A stretch of 64,000 bases of DNA from Ornithinibacillus xuwenensis. Its GTDB lineage: Bacteria > Bacillota > Bacilli > Bacillales > Amphibacillaceae. The notes beneath the pieces were generated by a model. That model searched no databases and was not told where the DNA came from. It saw only the letters and a list, made by a program, of their open reading frames with translations. A program made the position numbers and the translations under genes. Location: assembly GCF_039614845.1 (NCBI RefSeq), contig NZ_JBDIML010000001.1, positions 186,001 through 250,000 of the forward strand, in the 5' to 3' direction. Shown piece by piece: positions 58,420-64,000 of this stretch (its first letter is position 1; every line of letters begins with the position of its first letter).

Positions 58420-59209
58420 GGCAATCGTTGTAACGTCTGGTAAAGGCGGTGTAGGAAAAACCACTACCACTGCAAATATAGGTACTGCGCTAGCTTTAAT
58501 GGATAAGAAGGTTTGTTTAATCGATACCGATATCGGTTTAAGAAATTTAGACGTCGTGATGGGACTAGAAAATCGGATTGTCTATGATATTGTCGATGTT
58601 GTTCAAGGTAGATGTAAATTAAAACAAGCCTTGATTAAGGACAAGCGCTTCGATTATCTCTCATTATTACCAGCTGCTCAAACAAGTGATAAAACTTCTG
58701 TAACACCAGAAGGAATGAGAGAAATAATAAAGGAATTGAAGACTGAATACGATTATATAATCATTGATTGTCCTGCAGGGATCGAACAAGGTTATCAAAA
58801 TGCCGTTGCAGGAGCAGACAGGGCAATAGTGGTTACTACCCCTGAAAAATCTAGTGTGCGTGATGCCGATCGAATTATTGGGTTATTAGAAAAGGAAGAT
58901 ATCGATCCTCCAAGTCTTGTAATTAACCGAATTCGTAAGCATATGATGAAAACGGGTGACATGCTCGATATTGACGAAATTGTACAAATACTCTCTATTG
59001 ATCTTATTGGTATCGTATTAGATGATGATGAGGTTATTAAGGCGTCCAATCATGGTGAGCCAGTTGCTTTTCAACCAAATACAAAAGCATCGATTGCATA
59101 CCGAAATATTGCTAGAAGGATTCTTGGAGAATCTGTACCACTACAGTCTCTAGAGGACGAAACTGGTATGTTCCGAAAGGTGAAGAAGTTTTTCGGGATT
59201 AGAAGTTAA
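58412..59209 (+). CDS. minD: septum site-determining ATPase MinD
   Basis: 265 residues. Deviant Walker A VTSGKGGVGKTTTTANIGTA, Walker A' CLIDTDIGLRNLDVVMGLEN, Walker B YIIIDCPAGIEQGYQNA, and the C-terminal amphipathic membrane helix FRKVKKFFGIRS. It carries MinC to the membrane. Starts inside the minC end. A terminator (59224-59259) follows. Confidence 0.97.
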   Translation: MGEAIVVTSGKGGVGKTTTTANIGTALALMDKKVCLIDTDIGLRNLDVVMGLENRIVYDIVDVVQGRCKLKQALIKDKRFDYLSLLPAAQTSDKTSVTPEGMREIIKELKTEYDYIIIDCPAGIEQGYQNAVAGADRAIVVTTPEKSSVRDADRIIGLLEKEDIDPPSLVINRIRKHMMKTGDMLDIDEIVQILSIDLIGIVLDDDEVIKASNHGEPVAFQPNTKASIAYRNIARRILGESVPLQSLEDETGMFRKVKKFFGIRS

Positions 59210-59223
59210 CTAGTATGGAACAG

Positions 59224-59259
59224 GATGAACTAATGGATAAACTATTAGTTCATCTTTTT
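59224..59259 (+). terminator. terminator of the mre-min operon
   Basis: GATGAACTAAT pairs perfectly with ATTAGTTCATC, followed by TTTTT. Confidence 0.88.
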
Positions 59260-59387
59260 GTTTGTACTAATTTGAAACATATAACCTATGTCTTGTATTC
59301 GTTTGGGTTCATATGTATATAGCTTATTATTCAGCGATTATATCGAAAGGGCCATCATAATCCAGTTTTCACTTTATTACCTTTCTA

Positions 59388-59416
59388 TCATATCTTTCAC
59401 AAGAAGTTCATACACT
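59388..59416 (+). promoter_or_regulatory. sigma-E promoter of spoIVFA-spoIVFB
   Basis: TCATATC (59388-59394), 14-base spacer and CATACACT (59409-59416) match the Bacillus sigma-E consensus (kmATATT-N14-CATACAMT) at all but one position. It lies 35 bases before spoIVFA, a known mother-cell sigma-E gene in Bacillus. Confidence 0.75.
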
Positions 59417-59450
59417 TGTACAAAAGATGAATGAAGGAATGTGAGGACTA

Positions 59451-60224
59451 ATGAAGAGAAATATTAAGGATGTACGGAAATCGATTGTTGATCGAAAAAA
59501 ATCACGCGGGATACCTACCAATTCAAAAAGAACTACTGTAAGTACGATTATGCCATCTTTACCACAAGATGAAGAAAAGCATGGATTCTATCCTAATTTT
59601 CTTGATACGTCAGCCTCCAATCAAAAAAGTAGTAATGTCATAACGGGTATTATTATTAAAGGATTATTCTCTGTTATGTTATTTTTTTCTGTAGCAATCA
59701 TTTGGCAAAATGATGCGGCCTTTTTTGACAAGCCGAAAGAATGGACGAGCAATGTGTTAACAGAAGAATTTCCTTTTGCCAGTGCGTATAAATGGTACAA
59801 AGATGCGTTTGGAACACCACTAGCTTTTTCTCCTAATGAAAAGAAAGAGGATACTGAAAGTACCCCACTTGCCCTGCCTGTATCGGGGAGTGTCATCGAA
59901 ACATTTCAAACAAACGGGCGAGGTATTATGATTGCTCCATCTGGAACAACCGATGTGGCAGCTTTAAATGAAGGAATTGTTGTTTTTGCAGGGAATGACC
60001 GACATACAGCTAAAACAGTCGTAGTTCAACATACCGATGGCTCCACTTCTACCTATGGATTATTGAGCTCTATTGATGTTCATTTATATCAATTCGTCGA
60101 TGCTCATCAAAGGATTGGCGAATTTTCGCCTACAACTGATAATGAAAAGGTTTATTTTGCGATTGAAAAAAACAATACGTATGTAGATCCTGTTCAGGTG
60201 ATAGAAGTTGATGAAAATCCATAA
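59451..60224 (+). CDS. spoIVFA: stage IV sporulation protein FA
   Basis: 257 residues. Basic cytoplasmic N terminus, one TM helix (IIIKGLFSVMLFFSVAIIWQ, ~65-85), and a degenerate M23-like LytM domain (~145-250: GIMIAPSGTTDVAALNEGIV, VVQHTDGSTSTYGLLSSIDV). In B. subtilis it holds SpoIVFB inactive with BofA until SpoIVB cleaves it, timing sigma-K activation. Overlaps spoIVFB by 14 bases. Confidence 0.93.
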   Translation: MKRNIKDVRKSIVDRKKSRGIPTNSKRTTVSTIMPSLPQDEEKHGFYPNFLDTSASNQKSSNVITGIIIKGLFSVMLFFSVAIIWQNDAAFFDKPKEWTSNVLTEEFPFASAYKWYKDAFGTPLAFSPNEKKEDTESTPLALPVSGSVIETFQTNGRGIMIAPSGTTDVAALNEGIVVFAGNDRHTAKTVVVQHTDGSTSTYGLLSSIDVHLYQFVDAHQRIGEFSPTTDNEKVYFAIEKNNTYVDPVQVIEVDENP

Positions 60225-61077
60225 GCTTCTTCCGAAAATACATATACATCCAATCGTATTCGCATTTCTTCTCATATCAGTTGTAACCGGTATGTTTGTA
60301 GAAATGTTGATTATTCTTTCTATCGTTCTTATACATGAATTTGGTCATTATGCAGCAGCGACTTATTTTAGATGGAGAATCCGAAAAGTAATGCTCTGGA
60401 TATTTGGGGGTGTGATGGAGACTGATGAACATGGAAATCGGCCACTCTATGAGGATATCGTGGTGACATTGGCTGGTCCATTTCAGCATCTTTTGATCTA
60501 TGGATTTGTTTTTATAATTTCGTTTTTTTCAATCATACCAGCTTCCATAATTGACTTGATTTTACTTTATAATACAACGATACTATTATTTAATTTATTG
60601 CCAATCTATCCACTAGATGGAGGGAAGCTTTTATTTTTTTTGCTTTCGGCAAGGCTTCCATATCAAAGGGCGTATTATAACATTTTGTTGATTTCTATGG
60701 TTTTATGTAGCTTAATCGCTATTATTCAAATAGTCTTTTACCCATTTACTTTAAGTGCATTGTTAATTATGATTTTCTTATTCATTGAAAATCATGCTGC
60801 TTGGAAAAAGAGGTATTACGTATTTTTGCGGTTTCTCATAAATCGCTACAAAGGCAATGGTACGCTAAAACTAATGAGACCGATTACGGTACCGTATCAA
60901 GATTCGTTAATGGATGTTTTTTCTCGTTTTAGAAGAGATTATAAACATCCAATTTATATTGAAGTGCAAGATGATAAGCGTCTATTTATTGATGAATTTG
61001 ATTGCTTGCGTTGCTATTTTCATGAAAAGCAATATGACAAGTCCGTCGGTGAAATTGCGAAATATATTGCGACGTAA
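60211..61077 (+). CDS. spoIVFB: sigma-K-processing intramembrane metalloprotease SpoIVFB
   Basis: 288 residues from ATG at 60211. Zinc motif IHEFGHYAAA (HExxH, ~residue 44) within a membrane helix and the second motif NLLPIYPLDGGKLL (~residue 130) with the Asp ligand; six or so helices and a C-terminal CBS-like domain. It cleaves pro-sigma-K in the mother-cell-derived forespore membrane. Its presence shows an endospore-forming host. Confidence 0.96.
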   Translation: MKIHKLLPKIHIHPIVFAFLLISVVTGMFVEMLIILSIVLIHEFGHYAAATYFRWRIRKVMLWIFGGVMETDEHGNRPLYEDIVVTLAGPFQHLLIYGFVFIISFFSIIPASIIDLILLYNTTILLFNLLPIYPLDGGKLLFFLLSARLPYQRAYYNILLISMVLCSLIAIIQIVFYPFTLSALLIMIFLFIENHAAWKKRYYVFLRFLINRYKGNGTLKLMRPITVPYQDSLMDVFSRFRRDYKHPIYIEVQDDKRLFIDEFDCLRCYFHEKQYDKSVGEIAKYIAT

Positions 61078-61079
61078 GC

Positions 61080-61108
61080 TTGACAAAGTTAGGCATGCAT
61101 GATAACAT
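61080..61108 (+). promoter_or_regulatory. rplU operon promoter
   Basis: TTGACA at 61080 (first base is the last-but-two of the spoIVFB end region), 17-base spacer and TAACAT at 61103. It drives the L21 leader and rplU-prp-rpmA. Confidence 0.75.
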
Positions 61109-61114
61109 TTTTAT

Positions 61115-61203
61115 GTTATTCATCGTAGCACCCGTGCTACAACCGCACAGAACAGGTGTTGAAACTCTTCATAAGAGTACCTGTATGGCGAGTCTGAGTT
61201 AAT
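61115..61203 (+). ncRNA. ribosomal protein L21 leader
   Basis: The untranslated region before rplU has stems GTAGCAC/GTGCTAC (around 61125-61142) and AGGTGTTGAAACTCTTCATA-type pairing with the ACCTGTATGG segment, in the place of the Bacillales L21 leader, to which free L21 protein is thought to bind and repress. Assigned from position and stem arrangement. Confidence 0.75.
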
Positions 61204-61219
61204 TAAGGAGGTGCAAGTT

Positions 61220-61528
61220 ATGTACGCTATTATCGAAACAGGCGGTAAGCAAATTAAAGTTGAAGAAGGCCAAGCAGTTTATGTTGAAAAGGTTACAGCT
61301 GATGTAAACGAAACTGTTACGTTTGATAAAGTTCTTTTCGTAGGTGGGGAAAAGGTTCAAGTTGGTTCTCCATATGTTGATGGTGCTACTGTAACGGCTA
61401 AGGTTGAAAAACATGGTCGTCAAAAGAAAGTCACTGTTTTCAAATACAAGCCTAAGAAAAACTATCATAAAAAGCAAGGTCATCGTCAACCTTATACAAA
61501 ACTAGTAATCGAAAAAATTAACCAATAA
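61220..61528 (+). CDS. rplU: 50S ribosomal protein L21
   Basis: 102 residues from ATG at 61220 (AAGGAGGTG). MYAIIETGGKQIKVEEGQAV, KVLFVGGEKVQVGSPYVDGA and FKYKPKKNYHKKQGHRQPYT are invariant L21 features. First gene of the rplU-prp-rpmA operon, probably autoregulated through its leader. Confidence 0.98.
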   Translation: MYAIIETGGKQIKVEEGQAVYVEKVTADVNETVTFDKVLFVGGEKVQVGSPYVDGATVTAKVEKHGRQKKVTVFKYKPKKNYHKKQGHRQPYTKLVIEKINQ

Positions 61529-61539
61529 GGATTTGTTCC

Positions 61540-61869
61540 ATGATACATGTAACTGTGTTCCGTGATAAGAATCAAATAAAGTCCTTTGAATTATCTGGAC
61601 ATGCAGAAAGTGGACCTTATGGATACGATTTAGTATGTGCTGGGGTATCAGCGGTTTCAATTGGCGCAGTGAATGCTGTGATGAAGCTTTGCGGTACTGA
61701 CCTGGCAATTGAACAGGGTAGAGAAGGTGGCTATCTTCATGTAACAATTCCTGAATCTATTCCAATAGATCTCATGGAAAAAGTACAGCTCTTGTTCGAA
61801 GGTATGGTTGTTTCTTTAGAAACGATAGAACGTGACTATAAACAATTTATTACATTACAAAGTAAATAA
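61540..61869 (+). CDS. prp: ribosomal-processing cysteine protease Prp
   Basis: 109 residues. Catalytic His in LSGHAESGPYGYDLVCAGVS and Cys in the same motif (VCAGVSAVS), as in YsxB/Prp. It removes the N-terminal extension of L27 encoded next. The L27 here carries that extension (MLRLDLQFFASKKG), so enzyme and substrate are consistent. Confidence 0.95.
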   Translation: MIHVTVFRDKNQIKSFELSGHAESGPYGYDLVCAGVSAVSIGAVNAVMKLCGTDLAIEQGREGGYLHVTIPESIPIDLMEKVQLLFEGMVVSLETIERDYKQFITLQSK

Positions 61870-61882
61870 GGAGGTGTGCTGA

Positions 61883-62173
61883 ATGCTACGTCTAGATTTA
61901 CAGTTTTTTGCATCTAAAAAAGGTGTAGGTAGTACAAAGAACGGTCGTGACTCTGAGTCCAAACGTCTTGGTGCTAAACGTGCAGATGGTCAATTCGTAA
62001 CAGGTGGATCTATTTTATATCGTCAACGCGGTACTAAAATTTATCCAGGCGAAAACGTTGGTCGCGGTGGAGATGACACGCTTTTTGCTAAAATCGATGG
62101 TGTTGTTAAATTTGAACGCTATGGACGTGACCGCAAAAAAGTTAGTGTTTATCCGGTTGCTCAAGAAGCATAA
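61883..62173 (+). CDS. rpmA: 50S ribosomal protein L27
   Basis: 96 residues. N-terminal extension MLRLDLQFF, cleaved before ASKKG by Prp, then GVGSTKNGRDSESKRLGAKR and TNILYRQRGTK-like GSILYRQRGTKIYPGENVGR. Near the peptidyl-transferase centre in the ribosome. Terminator at 62186-62221. Confidence 0.97.
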   Translation: MLRLDLQFFASKKGVGSTKNGRDSESKRLGAKRADGQFVTGGSILYRQRGTKIYPGENVGRGGDDTLFAKIDGVVKFERYGRDRKKVSVYPVAQEA

Positions 62174-62185
62174 TATTTGTCTATT

Positions 62186-62221
62186 AAAAAACTCCAACTA
62201 TTAGATGGTTGGAGTTTTTTT
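62186..62221 (+). terminator. terminator of the rplU operon
   Basis: AAAACTCCAAC and GTTGGAGTTTTTTT form a perfect stem with a T-run. Confidence 0.92.
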
Positions 62222-62360
62222 CATGATTGTTGTCGTGTTTTCTGGATTCCATCATTAAATATCCAATGAAAAAATATAACCTATCTGATGTAAAGTAGGT
62301 CTATATTTACATGAACTCATCGTAGTTTTTTGCTATAATGCTACATAATGGAGGGATATT

Positions 62361-62891
62361 GTGGAAGCGAAGGATGTTATTCAATTACTTAGACTACAAC
62401 GCCATGATCTTATGAACGATATGCAAATCGTTCATGGCTATTTAAGCATGGGGAAGACTGAAAAGGTAAAAGCAAAGGTATCAGATATTATTGAAGCATT
62501 TAATCAAGAACGATTACTGATGAATATAAATTGTCCTAAATTCGCTCTATGGCTAATTCAACTAAAATGGCTTCATAATAACATACGTTTTACATACGAT
62601 ATACATACAGAAATTGGTGATCTAGAAGCCTATGATGATATACTAACAAACCTAGGTCACGTCATCATCGAATCCTTATTAGAGGTTACTCATGATTCTT
62701 TACAGCTTATTGAAGGAATGCTACAACTTAAAGCGAGTCAAGAATCAATCGATGTTATAACGACGATTAATGGGCAAACTATCGACCGGGATGAGTTAAA
62801 AACAACATTACGTAACAAGGTTAATGATATTTCAATACAAGTAACAGAATCGGATGCAGATGTGGTTTATGTGTTTTCGATTCCTGCCTGA
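62361..62891 (+). CDS. spo0B: sporulation phosphotransferase Spo0B
   Basis: 176 residues from GTG at 62361 (GGAGGG). The phosphoacceptor His is in LRLQRHDLMNDMQIVHGYL (~residue 16), in an N-terminal helix hairpin; the C-terminal part resembles a degenerate kinase ATP domain. It passes phosphate from Spo0F to Spo0A in the sporulation phosphorelay. Directly precedes obg as in Bacillus. Confidence 0.93.
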   Translation: MEAKDVIQLLRLQRHDLMNDMQIVHGYLSMGKTEKVKAKVSDIIEAFNQERLLMNINCPKFALWLIQLKWLHNNIRFTYDIHTEIGDLEAYDDILTNLGHVIIESLLEVTHDSLQLIEGMLQLKASQESIDVITTINGQTIDRDELKTTLRNKVNDISIQVTESDADVVYVFSIPA

Positions 62892-62910
62892 TAAAAAGAG
62901 GTGAGAAGTA

Positions 62911-64000
62911 TGTTTGTAGATCAAGTCAGTGTATATGTAAAAGCCGGTGATGGTGGAAATGGTCTCGTGGCTTACCGTAGAGAAAAGTATGTTCCTAAAG
63001 GTGGTCCAGCCGGTGGTGATGGTGGTAATGGAGGTAATGTAATATTTAAAGTAGATGAAGGACTTAATACATTAATGGATTTCCGCTATAATCGTCACTT
63101 TAAGGCAAAACGTGGTGAAAATGGGATGAGTAAGGGTCAGCATGGTAGAAATGCAGCTCCATTAGTTGTATCGGTTCCACCGGGAACTACTGTAATCGAT
63201 GAGGATACAGGACAAGTTATTGCAGACCTTACTATCCATGAGCAAGAAGCAATAATTGCAAATGGTGGTAGAGGTGGTAGAGGGAATACTCGTTTTGCAT
63301 CACCTAGAAACCCAGCGCCAGATTTCGCTGAAAATGGAGAGCCTGGAGAAGAAAAAAATATTAAAGTAGAATTAAAGCTTATTGCGGATGTTGGACTTGT
63401 TGGGTTTCCGAGTGTCGGTAAGTCGACCTTTTTATCAGTAGTTAGTGCAGCACGTCCGAAAATAGCAGATTATCACTTCACCACATTGGCACCAAATTTA
63501 GGAGTGGTGGATACTGGCGATCAGCGGAGCTTCGTGTTGGCTGATTTACCTGGACTGATTGAAGGTGCACATGAGGGTGTAGGACTAGGTCATCAATTTT
63601 TACGACATGTTGAGCGAACGAGGGTTATTATTCATGTGATTGATATGGCTGGAACAGAAGGTAGAGATCCTTATGAAGATTTTCAAAAGATAAACAATGA
63701 ATTACGAGAATATGATGAAAAGCTTATGACAAGACCACAAGTAATAGCTGCCAATAAAATGGACATGCCAGGATCGGAAGAGAATTTACAGCATTTTAAA
63801 GAACAAATCGGAGAGGATATACCTGTATATCCAGTTTCAGCATTGACTAAAGAAGGTTTAAGGGACATCTTATTTGCGGTTGCAGATTTATTAGAAACAA
63901 TTCCAAAATTTGCTCCACAGCTTGAAGAAACAGAAGAAAAGGTTGTCTATCGTTATCAAAAAGAGGATAAAGGCTTTGTTATAACAAGAGATGATGATGG
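62911..64000 (+). CDS. obg: GTPase Obg, 5' part
   Basis: At least 363 codons; the gene continues beyond the window. ATG at 62911 with AGAGGTGAG. The Gly-rich OBG fold (VKAGDGGNGLVAYRREKYVP, GPAGGDGGNGGNV) is followed by the G domain with GFPSVGKSTFLS (G1), TTLAPNLGVV (G2), DLPGLIEGAHEGVGLG (G3) and NKMDMP (G4). Involved in ribosome assembly, stress response and sporulation initiation. Forms the spo0B-obg pair. Confidence 0.97.

Noticed and set aside
1..64000. CRISPR array, tRNA or rRNA genes, insertion sequences
   Set aside because: No regularly spaced repeat-spacer unit, no cloverleaf with CCA end, and no transposase frame was seen on either strand.

Overview
The window is low-GC Firmicute DNA from an endospore-forming member of the Bacillaceae. 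The right end carries the conserved block mreB-mreC-mreD-minC-minD-spoIVFA-spoIVFB-rplU-prp-rpmA-spo0B-obg, in the usual Bacillus order. The genus cannot be fixed from the sequence alone; an Oceanobacillus/Virgibacillus-like host is a guess.

The normal neighbour upstream of mreB is radC. Only its last ~97 codons are here (13243-13539), and they lie between two prophages. Left of them (1-13205) is the right-hand part of prophage 1. It has an N4-gp56-type capsid and virion genes with no tape-measure gene, so probably a short-tailed phage, followed by a lysis pair and a small regulator. It ends in an unusual plasmid-like maintenance block: an actin-like ParM, a small ParR-like protein, phased 8-bp repeats, an FtsK/SpoIIIE-type ATPase and a replication-relaxation protein. 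Its right boundary cuts radC at the codons for the conserved LFLNTKN strand.

Right of the radC remnant (about 13540-55000) is a complete-looking siphovirus-type prophage 2. It reads: leftward integrase and immunity genes with evenly spaced operators; Rha-type antirepressor; recombination/replication genes (YqaJ nuclease, RecT, DnaD-like organizer); MazG, DUF1064, XtrA and Xpf-like late control; a three-gene accessory cassette; terminase, portal, and a MuF head protein with an extra C-terminal domain and a likely immunity gene; scaffold, capsid and connector genes; tail genes with a programmed -1 frameshift; two carbohydrate-active tail proteins; holins and an amidase. The right arm holds a leftward gene of unknown function, a PD-(D/E)XK-like nuclease and, at 52.1-54.0 kb, three tandem copies of a small module.

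That triplicated module is the most unusual structure in the window. Each copy, on the minus strand, has a consensus promoter (two of the three overlapped by a palindrome), a membrane peptide gene A with a strong ribosome site, a GGGG/CCCC hairpin at the end of gene A, a second membrane peptide gene B, and a small putative regulator gene C (two helix-turn-helix-like). On the plus strand, beside each hairpin, lies an extended -10 promoter (TGGTATAAT or TGGTATACT) that would transcribe antisense to gene A. The layout recalls type I toxin-antitoxin loci such as yonT-yoyJ/SR6 of SPbeta, with an added gene C. In the middle copy, gene A has TGA where the first copy has a Trp codon.

The two prophages share related amidase catalytic domains and a ~116-residue protein of unknown function.
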